From Megascapheus bottae (lineage: Eukaryota > Chordata > Mammalia > Rodentia > Geomyidae), in contig JANJXV010000013.1 of the NCBI GenBank assembly GCA_024803745.1, forward strand, positions 34,426,001-34,490,000: a DNA stretch of 64,000 bases, written 5' to 3'. This document shows, piece after piece, positions 22,571 through 33,590 of the stretch. The translations under genes and the position numbers were made by a program. The notes below the pieces were generated by a model. The model was not told the origin of the DNA and searched no databases. It was given only the letters and a program-made list of their open reading frames with translations. Position 1 is the first letter of the stretch. Each line of letters opens with the position of its first letter.

Positions 22571-23669
22571 TATTATCATGGGTTTCTCAGATGTCAACAG
22601 TATTCTTGGTTACCTAGACATATAGCACATAATTATAATTATTTGCTATATATATATGTTCCTATTTCAGGATATATCATGTTGTATTTTTATGAAATTT
22701 ACACTGGTATACTTTCTGAAATAACATTAATATATTCTTGTTGAAAAGAAAATATTCCTCTGGTGACAACCGTTGTAATTTTTGGTCTATATTTCTAGAT
22801 TTACTGCAGGATTTTAATAAAAATAATAAGTTACTATGCCTAATTCTACACAGTCTTAACTAAAAGTGGATTTCACAGGCTTTTGCAATGACAAAAATAA
22901 CTAAATAAATGACTTTAAAGAATATAAAATATGTTATCCGGCTTGATCATTGATACTGTTGATATCTTTTATATTGATCTTGATATTGTTTCTGTCACTT
23001 ATTATTCTTTTCAGAAAAATTATTTTTACTTAAAAAAAATCTTATAAGCAACATTAATTTTCCTTAGGCTGATGTCCAAAAATGAAGTGTCTCAGCTTGA
23101 AGTAGGATGATGTGCAATTTTACTTTTTAACTGTAATCAAATTGGGGAGCACTTGTGTATATATACAATTTCAGAGTCCATGACAGGTAATCACAGACAC
23201 CACATTTGGAGTTTAATCTAACATCATTCTTTGTAAACATAGGGCACTGTGTGTGCTAGATAAAATAATTTCTTGGCTATCAATAATAAACAAAATACAT
23301 TGAAGTACATAATTTAACATATAGGTGCTGTGTATTTATAATGCAATATACGTCAACTAGTTCAAGTAGATGCAATATGATCTATTAAATTATATTGTAA
23401 TAGCTGACAACATTTCCTTTCGAAAAAAAAGGGAAATCTAAATTATTACAAAACACATTATCATTACAATGTACATTACAAAAAGGATACAAATTTAGGA
23501 AATCTCACAAGGCTCACTATTTACAGTACTCTTTGTTGTATGGGTGCTATTACTGCCATTAGATTCCAACTAACTGGAAAAAAGATTATATTCACCCTCA
23601 CAAAGTTCTAAAATAGCAACATGTAGACAACAGTAAGGCATCGGAATAAAAATACAATTGCATACTACA

Positions 23670-23670
<1 letters not shown>
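22571..23670. other. IMMP1L intron, unassigned
   Basis: No gene or transposon recognised. AT-rich. Confidence 0.4.

Positions 23671-23671
<1 letters not shown>

Positions 23672-23717
<46 letters not shown>
23672..23717. repeat. (GT)n microsatellite
   Basis: About 23 uninterrupted GT dinucleotides. Confidence 0.97.
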
Positions 23718-23719
<2 letters not shown>

Positions 23720-23805
23720 TGTAGTCAAGGATTCCCTTCAATGGGTACATCTAAGCAGTACTTTGCCCATCTATTAAGTGCCAGTTTTATAAAATTACAT
23801 TGTGT

Positions 23806-23819
23806 CCAGCAGGGAGCAG
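23806..23819 (+). promoter_or_regulatory. Possible CTCF-type core motif
   Basis: CCAGCAGGGAGCAG resembles the CTCF core (CCAGCAGGGGGCGC type) with a few mismatches. It lies in non-repetitive sequence in the large IMMP1L intron. A motif match alone is weak evidence. Confidence 0.25.
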
Positions 23820-24162
23820 CATTAACACAGTCATAAGACTTAATTTGTACATAAAATTGACAGAAGAAAAAGGAGGATAAAAGCTCACTTACCATAAGTA
23901 TGTGCTAAAATTCACTCAACTTTTAGAGTTGTCACAGGATTTCCAGAAAAACAATCAAAAGCATGTCTCAGAGTGAATGTAGATGATCCATAGTTTTAGG
24001 GTATCTAAAAATAGAAAATCAAAATTATGTTAGGTGAAGATTCTTTGATCAATGTTGATCTGAATTAATAGAAAACATGATTAAAGATTTCTCATTTCAC
24101 TGTAAGGGGTATCGTACACTTAGTAAGTCAATGAGGCAAATTTAGATATTCAACTTCACTGT

Positions 24163-26030
24163 ATTTTTTCTATTGTAATTGACAGAAGGGTTACAGTTAT
24201 ATTCATGAGATAGAAGGTACATTATTTCACAAACATTGGTACCCCTTCTCATGTTCCTGTCCCCCTTGCCCTCCTCCCACCCCTCACCTCATCTTGTTTT
24301 CCTCCCCCTCCTCTCAATCTTATTTCAAATAAACAATATATACAATATATCAGATAACAAGATTAAAAACTGTAACAATATGAGATAACCAAATGACAAC
24401 AAAAGAGAAATAACGTAGTATATTAAGAAAAACAATCACACATTGTATGGCTCTTGTTTGCATATCCTGGAGGTCCTTTCATTTAGTCTCATCCTACATA
24501 GCCTTATGAATCTAGGTTTTGCCCTATTGTAAACCTCTGCTAGGAGTGTCCAAGATTTATACTGATTATGACAAATGAGGGAAACCAATGAGCCCATGTT
24601 CCTTGAGTCTGGCTTACTTCACTTAATATGATTTTTTCCAAGTCTTTCCATTTCCTTACAAATGGGGTGATGTGGTTCTTTCTGATGGCAGCATAGACTT
24701 CCATTGTGTATAAATGCCACATCTTGTTGACCCAATCATCTACTGAGTGGCATCTGGTTTGTTTCCATATCTTTGCTATGGTAAATAGTGCTGCAATGAA
24801 CATCGTTGTGCTAGTGGCTTTAGTTATGTCCCTGTTTCTGGACGACTGGGTAAATGCCAAGTAGTGGAATTGCTGGGTCATAGGGGCACTCTATGTTTAG
24901 TCTTTTGAGGAACTACCATACTGCTTTCCATAGTGGTTGAACGAGTTTACACTTCCACCTACAGTGTAGTTGTGATCCTTCCTAACTACATCCTTGCCAG
25001 CATCTGTTGTTATTAGATTTCTTGACCATGGCCATTCTAACTGGAGTGAGGTGGAATCTTAGAATTGTTTTGATTTGCAATTATTTTATGGCCAGAGATG
25101 TGGAGCATTTCTTTATGTGTCTATAGGCCATTCTCATTTCTTCTTCAGAGAAAACCCTCTTTAAGTCTTTGGCCTATCTTTCACGGAATGGTTGTTTCTT
25201 TGGAGATTAGTTTTGGAGTAATTCAATTTTTTTTAGCTGTAGATATATTTTAGATATGAGGCCTTTGTCTGTTGTGTGGTTAGTGAAGATCTTCTCCCAC
25301 TCAGTGGACTTTCTATTTAGCTTGCTAGCTATGTCCTTTGCAATACAGAAGCTCTGTAGTTTAATGCAGTCCCACTTATCCAAACTTTGATTTGTTGTGT
25401 TTCTGGATCTTTATTAAGAAAGTCTCAACCTGTGCCAAGGAGACCTAGTGTATCTCCTATTCCTTCTTGTAAAATTTTGATGCATCTGGTTTTACCTCAA
25501 GGTGTTTGATCCATTTGCAGTTAATCCTGGTGTAGCATGACATAGAAGGATCCAACTTTAGTTTTCTGCAGGTTCTTAACCATTTCTGCCAGCACCACTT
25601 ATTGAAGAGGCTGTCTTTCTTCCATTCTATTTTTTTGGCTCCCTTATCAAAGACTAGGTGGCCATAGGTCTGTGGGTTGATTTCTGGGTCTTCAGTTCTG
25701 TTCCATTGGTCCTCAGGCCTGTTCTTGTGCCAGTACCAAGCTGTTTTGGTTACTATAGCTCTGTAATAGAGTCTAAAGTTTTGTATTGATATTCTCCAAG
25801 TGCTGTTCTTTCTGCTGAGAATTGTTTTTACTAAACGGGGTCTTTTATTATTACATATGAATTTTGTATTGCCTCTTCTCTTTCCTTAAAGAATGACATT
25901 GGGATATTAATGAGTATTGCGTTGAATTTGTAGATATCCCTTGGCAAGATTGCCATTTTCATGATGTTAATTCTTTCAATCCAGGAGCATGGGAGGTTTT
26001 TCCATTTCTTCAGTTCTGCTTTTATTCAGT
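24163..26030 (-). mobile_element. Longest L1 fragment (ORF2 C-terminal third plus 3'UTR), inverted partner of 27495-28487
   Basis: The reverse complement covers late ORF2 coding sequence from about 26030, then a 113-codon open stretch at 24881-24540 (with KWKDLEKIILSEVSQTQ), then the 3'UTR and A-rich end at 24163. ORF2 is broken by stops and frameshifts upstream, so nothing functional is encoded. The 113-residue stretch is identical to that of the plus-strand copy at 27768-28109. The two copies differ by only a few bases over 24340-25095, though they diverge on both sides. Confidence 0.95.
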
Positions 26031-26047
26031 GTATTTTTTTTTAGCTT

Positions 26048-26296
26048 TTTTTTTGTTGTTGTTGTTCAGTAATGGGGCTTGAACTAAGAGCCTAGGCACT
26101 GTCCCTGAGCTATTTTATTCAAGGCTAGTGCGCTACAAATTTGAGCTACAAGCTCCACTTCTGGTTTTTTGGTGATTAATGGTAGATAAGATTCTCACAT
26201 ACTTTCCTGCCGTGGCTGACTTTAAACTGGATTCTCAAATCTCAGCCTCCTGAGGACCTAAAATTAAACAAGTGAGCCACTGGCTCTTGGCAATAC
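26048..26296 (-). mobile_element. SINE B
   Basis: T-rich end, then reverse-strand tail module (CTAGGCACTGTCCCTGAGCT), linker and B1-like head (CAGCCTCCTGAGGACC). It adjoins the truncated 5' end of the L1. Confidence 0.85.
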
Positions 26297-26311
26297 TGAT
26301 TTTTTGATGGA

Positions 26312-26418
26312 AGATTTTTGGAGACAGGATCTAGTTAGGTAGCCTACTGGCCTTGAACTTATGATTGTCCTGTTTCTGCCTCTTCAGTACTGGAATTACA
26401 GTGACTGCTACCATATAG
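26312..26418 (-). mobile_element. B1-like monomer
   Basis: GAGACAGGATCTAGTTAGGT, GGCCTTGAACTTATGATT and GCCTCTTCAGTACTGGAATT follow the reverse complement of rodent B1. Confidence 0.8.
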
Positions 26419-26540
26419 TTAAAACGTAGCAAATAACATCTATCATAAGTAATGAAGAATGTATCAGTATTCACTTCTATATGTTAGTATGAAAATATGA
26501 GGTTAAATTTAGAATGAAAATATAGTAAAGAAGCAATTTT

Positions 26541-26728
26541 AGGGGCCAGGAGTTTGGCTTAGTGGTTAGAGTGCTTGCCTAGAATGCACGAAGACCTGGT
26601 TTCAGTATGACATACATAGAAAAAAGCCAGAAGTGGTGCTGAGGCTCAAGTGGTAGAGCTCTAGCCTTGAGAAAGTCCAAGGGCAATGCTCAGGCCCTGA
26701 GCTCAAGCCCAGGACTGGCAAAAAAAAT
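26541..26728 (+). mobile_element. SINE A
   Basis: GGGGCCAGGAGTTTGGCTTA head, linker and full tail module ending CCCAGGACTGGC, with a short A run. Confidence 0.93.
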
Positions 26729-26834
26729 TTTTTTAAATAAAACAAAATTTTAAAATGAAGCAGATTTTAAAATGGTATAAAAGACTGATTAATCAGATAT
26801 TTACTGAATATAAAATCACTGAACATGACACTGC

Positions 26835-27162
26835 AGAAAAATCTTCTCTCCAATTAACCTCTAGAATATGGGAAATGGGCTTGTCTCAAGGGTAGGGTGG
26901 TAGTCTTAAGCTGAAGAGCTCAAGGTCTGCACCTAGGCTGAGTTCAAGACCCACGACAAAAAAAATAGAAAAGAAAGAAAATGGGAAGTGGGGCTCTGGC
27001 TCCAGGGATAAGGTGGTAGCCTTGAGCTGCAGACTTTTATCTCCAATTAATCACTAGAAGATGGAAAGGGGGCTGTGGCCCAAGGGGTAGGGTAGTAGCC
27101 TAGAGCTGAAGAGACTCTTCTTTCCAAATAGTCACTAGAAAATAAGAAGTAAAGGCCATTTG
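26835..27162 (+). mobile_element. Tandem array of SINE B tail modules
   Basis: Three or four successive partial copies of the second half of SINE B (each with a CTCCAATTAA..CTAGAA linker and/or GTAGCCTTGAGCTG block), without heads, run in one direction into the complete SINE B that follows. Unit starts are near 26843, 26978, 27035 and 27112. Confidence 0.8.
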
Positions 27163-27385
27163 GTTCAGGTTCTGTGGTTCATGCCTGTAATCCTAGCTAC
27201 TCAGGAGGCTGAGATCTGAGGATTGAAGTTCAAAGTCAGCTCACTAAAAGAACCTGAGATTTGTATTTCTGATTAATTAACCTCTAGAAAACAGGAAGAG
27301 GGGCTTGGCTCAAGGGTAGGGCAGTAGCCTTGAGCTGAAGAGCTCAGGGCCAGTACCCAGGCTGAGATCAAGCCTCCTGACCCAC
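27163..27385 (+). mobile_element. SINE B
   Basis: Complete 7SL-like head (GCCTGTAATCCTAGCTACTC), linker and tail module, at the 3' end of the array. Confidence 0.9.
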
Positions 27386-27494
27386 CCACACATTCACACA
27401 CACAAAAAGAAAACAAACAAAAAGAAAAAGAATCCTAGTATTCATGGAAGATGTTAAAAGATACTCAATAACCTTTTTTTTTTTTTTTTAAAAA

Positions 27495-28487
27495 AGAAAG
27501 ATCATTCTCAAATAAGAATGGCTTATATACACATGAAGAAATGTTCAACATCTCTGGCCATAAAATAATTGCAAATCAAAACAATTCTAAGATTCCACCT
27601 CACTCCAGTTAGAATGGCCATGGTCAAGAAATCTAATAACAACAGATGCTGGCAAGGATGTGGTTAGGAAGGATCACAACTACACTGTAGGTGGAAGTGT
27701 AAACTCGTTCAACCACTATGGAAAGCAGTATAGCAGTTCCTCAAAAGACTAAACATAGAGTGCCCCTATGACCCAGCAATTCCACTACTTGGCATTTACC
27801 CAGTCGTCCAGAAACAGGGACATAACTAAAGCCACTAGCACAACGATGTTCATTGCAGCACTATTTACCATAGCAAAGATATGGAAACAAACCAGATGCC
27901 ACTCAGTAGATGATTGGGTCAACAAGATGTGGCATTTATACACAATGGAAGTCTATGCTGCCATCAGAAAGAACCACATCACCCCATTTGTAAGGAAATG
28001 GAAAGACTTGGAAAAAATCATATTAAGTGAAGTAAGCCAGACTCAAGGAACATGGGCTCATTGGTTTCCCTCATTTGTCATAATCAGTATAAATCTTGGA
28101 CACTCCTAGCAGAGGTTTACAATAGGGCAAAACCTAGATTCATAAGGCTATGTAGGATGAGACTAAATGAAAGGACCTCCAGGATATGCAAACAAGAGCC
28201 ATACAATGTGTGATTGTTTTTCTTAATATACTACGTTATTTCTCTTTTTGTTGTCATTTGGTTATCTCATATTGTTACAGTTTTTAATCTTGTTATCTGA
28301 TATATTGTATACATATTTATTTGTTTATTTGAAATAGGATAGGGAAGGGGGAAAACAAGATGAGGGGAGGGGGTCGGGGGAGGGGAATGGAGACAAGAAC
28401 ACGAGAAGGGGTATCAATGTTTGTGAAGTAATGCATCTTCTATCTTGTGAATATAACTGTAACCCTTCTATTAATTACAATAAAAAG
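27495..28487 (+). mobile_element. 5'-truncated L1, inverted partner of 24163-26030
   Basis: ORF2 C-terminal coding sequence with a 113-codon open frame at 27768-28109, then 3'UTR and A-rich end. The tract 27556-28311 is nearly identical to the reverse complement of 24340-25095. I counted three substitutions and one single-base length difference. The sequence on either side matches only at about 85%. Confidence 0.95.
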
Positions 28488-29175
28488 AAATAAAGACCAT
28501 ACTCTATTTCAAAACATAATACAAAATTCCAGCAACCAAAACAATGTGGAACTGGAACTGTCATGATAATAGAATTACAGACTATCACAATGAAGACCCT
28601 AGATATAAAATTCTTTGCATAAATGTACAGATTATTTTTCATATAAATTGCCAAGACTACTTAATGAGAAAGGGCTATCTGTTAACAAATGGTTAGAGAT
28701 CAATCAACATGCAAAAGAATGAAGTTGTATGCTTACTTTATTCTGAATATAAAAATCAAAATAGATCAAAAATCTACATGTAAAACTTTAAGATTCTTAG
28801 GAAGAAAACCGAGCAAAATGGCTCAATAACATTGCATTATCAATGATTTCCTGTATATGATAAACAAAAGAAACAAACAAATTGGACTTCAACAAAATCA
28901 GAATCTTTTGAGAATCACAGGATATTATTAAGATGGTAAAAAGGCAACCTGTACAGTATAAGACAGAGTTTACAGGATATATCTATATACTTTATAGTAC
29001 AGTATATAGTATATATCTTTAAAGGTTAATAAATATAATGCACAAAGAACTCCTATATCTCAGTAAACTACAAAACAGAAAAAAATTGACAATGGAAAGG
29101 AATAGCATTTTTCTAGAGCTAATATATACAGCCACCAAGCAGAACAAAAAGTGTTCAAATTGAAATCATGATAAG

Positions 29176-29214
29176 CAGTGGGTTCCATGGTGTAATGGTT
29201 AGCACTCTGGAGTC
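29176..29214 (+). pseudogene. tRNA-Gln(CTG) 5'-half retropseudogene, tailless
   Basis: From 29181, GGTTCCATGGTGTAATGGTT and then AGCACTCTGGAGTCTGA follow the 5' half of nuclear tRNA-Gln(CUG): acceptor strand, D arm, anticodon stem and part of the anticodon loop. The D-arm A box is intact. The 3' half is absent. The 15-base repeat TGAAATCATGATAAG sits on both sides (29161-29175 and 29215-29229), so this was an insertion. The break falls in the anticodon loop, and there is no A tail. Five bases, CAGTG, precede the tRNA start. It cannot give a tRNA. Confidence 0.85.
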
Positions 29215-29229
29215 TGAAATCATGATAAG

Positions 29230-29335
29230 TTAGGCACTGATAGCTCATGCATGTAATGTTACCTATATTCAGGAGGCCAAGATCTGAGAATCTTTGTTCA
29301 AATTCAACCCTTAATTCAACCCTCAAATTCATAAG
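29230..29335 (+). mobile_element. SINE B head fragment
   Basis: TTAGGCACTGATAGCTCATG and CAGGAGGCCAAGATCTGAGA match the SINE B head. The tail module is missing. Confidence 0.7.
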
Positions 29336-29819
29336 GAGAAAAGTTCAAGAGGCTCTACTGTAAATAAATCAGCAAAATAAATCAATGAAACAGATTAGAG
29401 ACATGGGTCAAATATTAAGTCTCAGACATGAGTAGAAAAGTCAAGCAGAAGTGTGAGTGTACAAAGGGGCTGAAGAATGGGAGGGAAGTAACCCCACAAG
29501 GAGATATCATAGTTATCAGGAAACTAATATTGAAAAAAGAACACAAAATGAGTATTATTATGTGTACAATGCTGGTGACTGAGAAATGATGTATACACTC
29601 AGACAACTGGACTGTTTAGTCCAGCTGTACCTCAGAAAAAGATAAGCACAGAATTTCCAAATGACTCAGAATTTCTACTTTTAAATGTATGCTCCAAGGA
29701 AACAAGAGCAGCAATTCAGGTATTTATAAATCAAATTTCACTGAAGAATTATTTCCAGAGCTAAATACTAAAAATGATTTAACAGTCTATCACCAAATGA
29801 ATAGATAAGCTAGAAAGAA

Positions 29820-29870
29820 AGATTGATAGATATAGATAGATACATAGATGGATAGATAGATACACATATA
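29820..29870. repeat. (GATA)n microsatellite
   Basis: Imperfect GATA/GATG tetranucleotides inside old L1 sequence. Confidence 0.9.
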
Positions 29871-30248
29871 TACTACAATATTATTCAGCCATATAGCCCA
29901 ATGATATTTGGATACAAAATACAAGTCAGATGAACATAATAAATATTCTGCTAATAAACATTATGCAAATTGGAACAAAAGAAAACTTTATATGAAGTAT
30001 CTATAAAGAAAAATTCGTGTAGATAGAAAGTAGAATATATTTTAACTAGGATGAAGACAAGTGAGCTACTGGAGTTCTACAAATAATAGTGATGATTTTA
30101 GAACATTGTAAATATGCTTTATGCCACTGCATTGTTCACTTAAAATTATTAAAGTGGTGGATGTGTATTTTGTTTTAAAAAAAATTTAAGAGCTTAAGAC
30201 CTTGAGCAGATCTGGGGCTGACATCAATACTTCCCATTACTGAGTCAA

Positions 30249-30432
30249 AAACTGGGCAGGGAGTTTGACCTAGTGTTAGAGTACTTGCTTAGCATAAACA
30301 AAGACCTGGTTCGATTCCTCAGTATCACATAGGGTGGAATTGGTGCTCTGGCTCAAGTGCTAGAGCTTTAGTCCAAAGATAGTGCTCAGGCCCTGAGTTC
30401 AAGATCCAGGACTGGCAAAAAAAAAAAAAAGA
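30249..30432 (+). mobile_element. SINE A, internally shortened
   Basis: Head GGGAGTTTGACCTAGTGTTA and tail module, but the linker before the tail module is shortened. AAACTGGGC on both sides suggests the target duplication. Confidence 0.88.
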
Positions 30433-30633
30433 AAAGAAAGAAAGAAACTGGGCTACTAATTAGATTTAAAGCCAACATATTCTATTGCTCAGTGGAGAGA
30501 AAATGATAACTATACATGATAACTATTAGTTTTCATATGAGTCAATTTAGGAAATGTTAATAGAATAAGTAAAAGGACTTGCTTTATTTTTCAACTTAAC
30601 TTTAGAATGCAAAATTAAATGCAAAAATATGTA

Positions 30634-30735
30634 CAAGAGCTAGAGATGTACGTCAGTGGTAAAACCCCTGCCTAGCATGCACAAAAGAGCTTATTCATTC
30701 ACTCCTAGCAATGCAAAAAGAAATACACACACAAA
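30634..30735 (+). mobile_element. ID-type SINE
   Basis: GAGCTAGAGATGTACGTCAG followed by TGCCTAGCATGCACAAAAG and a short A tail. No tail module. Confidence 0.75.
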
Positions 30736-30846
30736 AATATTTGCAAATCTTTCTTTTTTGTGAGAAATGTAAAATTAAATCTTTTGTGCCGGGGAATAAA
30801 AATGGCATTAAAAGTAAAATCTTAACATTAAAATTCTGAAGATTTG

Positions 30847-31080
30847 CCAGGTGCTGGTGGCTCACACCTGTAATCCTAGCTACTTAGAGGGTTCAAATCT
30901 AAAGATCATGGTTCAAAGCCAGCCCAGGCACAAAACTGCATGAGACTCTTCATCTTCAATTAACCACCAGAAAATGGGAAGTGGAGCTATAAGTCAAAGT
31001 GGTAAAACGCTAGCCTTGACCTGAAGAGCTCAGGGATAGTGCCCTGGCCCAGGGTTCAAGACCCATAACCAACAAAAAAC
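30847..31080 (+). mobile_element. SINE B
   Basis: GCCAGGTGCTGGTGGCTCAC head, AATTAACCACCAGAAAATGG linker, tail module and (AAAC)n tail. Confidence 0.93.
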
Positions 31081-31727
31081 AAACAAACAAAAACTGAAGA
31101 GTTCCTAAGACTTTTTAAAGGCGTGCTTTTCTGCCAGAACATGCTAACCAAAGATTTTCTGCTAATCTGACCTCTAAAATTATAATTTTTCTGCTCTGGA
31201 AACACAAAGACCTAAAATATATCTTTCCAACAATTAAGAAAGTGGTGAAACAGAGTTCTTTACCTCTGGGCTAAATAGGTCCATCCAGTTGTTTTCACAT
31301 CACATTTTCTCATCATACGAATTATACTAAATATATATCCTCTGCAGTAAAGCAAATCTGTCTCATATCTCTCTAACTATTCATAAACTGGCTATGAAGA
31401 GAAAAATAAGGCTTAATACTGATTCATGTAGAAAATATAGAAGAATATGGATATTGGAGATTTAGCTCTACCATTTACAAGTTATAATGACCTAGAACCA
31501 CTTATTTAAGTTTTATGTAATTTATAGCTTCTAAATGTATTCCTCTATAACACCTAAATAACATACTCCTCTTTTGTCTATAAAATACATAAAATACAAT
31601 ATTTTAACATGAAATGTTAAAAAATTGAACCACAGTAACATTTAGAAAAAACAGTAATTTTTATTATTAATTACTAAAATATCCTATGAATAGTATAGGG
31701 AATCTGAAAAAGACATTAAAGAAATTT
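31081..31727. other. IMMP1L intron, unassigned
   Basis: AT-rich. No element recognised. Confidence 0.4.
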
Positions 31728-31728
31728 T

Positions 31729-31930
31729 TTGGCCAGGTGACAGGGGTTCAACCTGTAATCCTAGCTACTCAACAGGTTGAGATCTGTGGATTGTGGTTAG
31801 AAGCCATTTGAGGCAATAGGGCAAGAAAGTCTATAAAACCTCCAGTAAACTACAAAAAAAAGCCAAAAGTGGAACTGTGGCCAGAAGACTGGCCTTGAGC
31901 TAAAAGATGCTGAGAAAAAGCATTTAAATG
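31729..31930 (+). mobile_element. SINE B, diverged
   Basis: GGCCAGGTGACAGGGGTTCA and CTGTAATCCTAGCTACTC head. The tail module is shortened. Confidence 0.82.
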
Positions 31931-31964
31931 TTCATTTTATCCCTCACTCTCACACATACAACAT

Positions 31965-31968
31965 GCAC

Positions 31969-32023
<55 letters not shown>

Positions 32024-32026
32024 CAA
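31965..32026. repeat. (CA)n microsatellite
   Basis: About 60 bases of CA with a few CG interruptions, shortly after the SINE tail. Confidence 0.95.
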
Positions 32027-32475
32027 AACCATCTCTTAAACCCCTACTCTCCTTCATACCAGTTTTCAACATGTAAAATGATCCAATTTTACTGAAAATT
32101 ACACTTCACTGCCATTTACTTCTAGATATCATTTGACTAACAAAACTGTCTTTAACAGTAATAGAGCAAATCATTATTGCTAAATCAAATACATTCTAAT
32201 CATTATTTTACTTTTCCTTTGCTCAGTTTTAAACCGTTGATGTTCTTGAAATTGAATAATAATTCAACAATTGAGTGATTTAGACTGACGACTTGTACTG
32301 ATTTTATTCTTTTCATCCTAAAATATGTATTTCCTTGAAGAGTTTATTACCTTGGGATAAACTGCAGCCATGTGTTTAGTAATTTCAAATCAGTAACGTT
32401 CACACATATCATACTTGGCTTTTTATGAGTATCTGAAATGAAACATGTTCAAAGCAGATAAATATATCATAACTA
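32027..32475. other. IMMP1L intron, unassigned
   Basis: AT-rich. No element recognised. Confidence 0.4.
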
Positions 32476-32476
32476 C

Positions 32477-32738
32477 GCTGGGCTTGGTGGTTCAAGCCTG
32501 CAATCCTAGCTACTCAGGAAGTTGAGATCTGAGGATCACGGTTCAAAACCAGCCCAGGCACTAAAGATTCTGAGACTCTTATCTCCAAATAATCACTAGA
32601 AAGGGGCTGTGGCTCCAGGGGTAAGGCCTTGTGCTAAATAGCTTAGGGACAACACCCAGGCCCAGAGGTAGGGCAGTAGCCTTCAGCTGAAAAACTCTGG
32701 GACAGTGCCCAGGCCCAGAGTTCAAGCCCCATGACCTT
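32477..32738 (+). mobile_element. SINE B, internally duplicated subtype
   Basis: Complete head, then two tandem copies of the tail core (about 32611-32660 and 32661-32712), each with a GACA(A/G)(C/T)(A/G)CCCAGGCCCAGAG end. It runs into a CA microsatellite. Confidence 0.9.
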
Positions 32739-32748
32739 CTTCAAATAT

Positions 32749-32749
<1 letters not shown>

Positions 32750-32808
<59 letters not shown>
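32750..32808. repeat. (CA)n microsatellite
   Basis: Long CA run continuing the SINE tail. Confidence 0.97.
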
Positions 32809-32810
<2 letters not shown>

Positions 32811-32910
32811 GTTTATAACTACACAGTTCTGCTGTTCTTCCTTTATTTTCTACCATCCCTCATACACAAAATTGTCGATGGTAAAATTCTATTATTTATC
32901 TTTGTGTGTG

Positions 32911-33112
32911 TGTGCTGGCCTGTGTGTGCTGGTTCCTGATCATTTTTTTTTCAAGACTAGTGCTCTACTACTTAAGCCACAGTTCCACTTCTGGCTTTTT
33001 GTTTGTTAATTGGTGAGAAGAATCTCACAGACTATCCTGTACAGGCTTTGAACAGCAATTCTCAGATGTCAGCCAGGTGAGTAGTTAAGATTACTAGCGT
33101 GAGCTATTAGCT
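32911..33112 (-). mobile_element. SINE B
   Basis: Reverse-strand tail module (TGCTCTACTACTTAAGCCAC), GTTAATTGG linker and a diverged head. Confidence 0.8.
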
Positions 33113-33439
33113 ATCTATTACTTAGCTTTGATTCTTCACGTCAACATTCTTTCATCATATTAATTATCCTCCTTACAGTAATACTTTAACTTGCTCTGTT
33201 CTCTTTATCACAACCACATTTGTAGCTATTTATTTTTAGCATAATTTTAGCCATTCCATAATATTAATACAGAATTATGTCACTCTCTTGCTTACAGTTT
33301 CTCCATGATTCCCATTTTCCATTATCCTCAAGAAGAAAAAAAAAAAAACTACAACTTTAAAAACACTCCATCTGCAGAAGACGAACAAATGTGGCAGTAG
33401 TACTCACTAGGCATTATGCTGAATATGAACTACACAACT

Positions 33440-33590
33440 TGTAGCTGGGAGTAGGAGGGAAAAAATGGGGAGAGAGTGGGGGAAGAGGTGATATGGTGAT
33501 ATTATCCAAAAAGAAATGTACTCTTTACCTGACTTATGTAAATGTAACCTTTCTGTTGTACCTCACCTTTACAACCATAAAAATATTTTT
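33440..33590 (+). mobile_element. L1-like 3' terminal fragment
   Basis: Purine-rich stretch, then AAGAAATGTACTCTTTACCT, ATGTAAATGTAACCTTTCTG and an A-rich end. The same 3' motif recurs at 52022 and 63738. Confidence 0.6.

Larger units (their letters stand above)
28495..30180 (+). mobile_element. Old L1 ORF2/3' fragment, interrupted
   Basis: Degraded L1 similarity in pieces: 28500-29160 (for example GACTTCAACAAAATC, AAGAACTCCTATATCTCAGT) and 29630-30000 (CACCAAATGAATAGATAAGC, TACAATATTATTCAGCCATA). It contains the tRNA-half insertion at 29176-29214, a SINE B head and a GATA microsatellite. Confidence 0.65.

Noticed and set aside
24540..28109. Two identical 113-residue open frames, first seen as a duplicated gene
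   Set aside because: Both are L1 ORF2 C-terminal remnants without the upstream ORF. The interest is in the conversion-like tract, not in a product.
29181..29217. Functional tRNA-Gln gene
   Set aside because: The 3' half, including anticodon 3' stem, T arm with B box and acceptor 3' strand, is missing.
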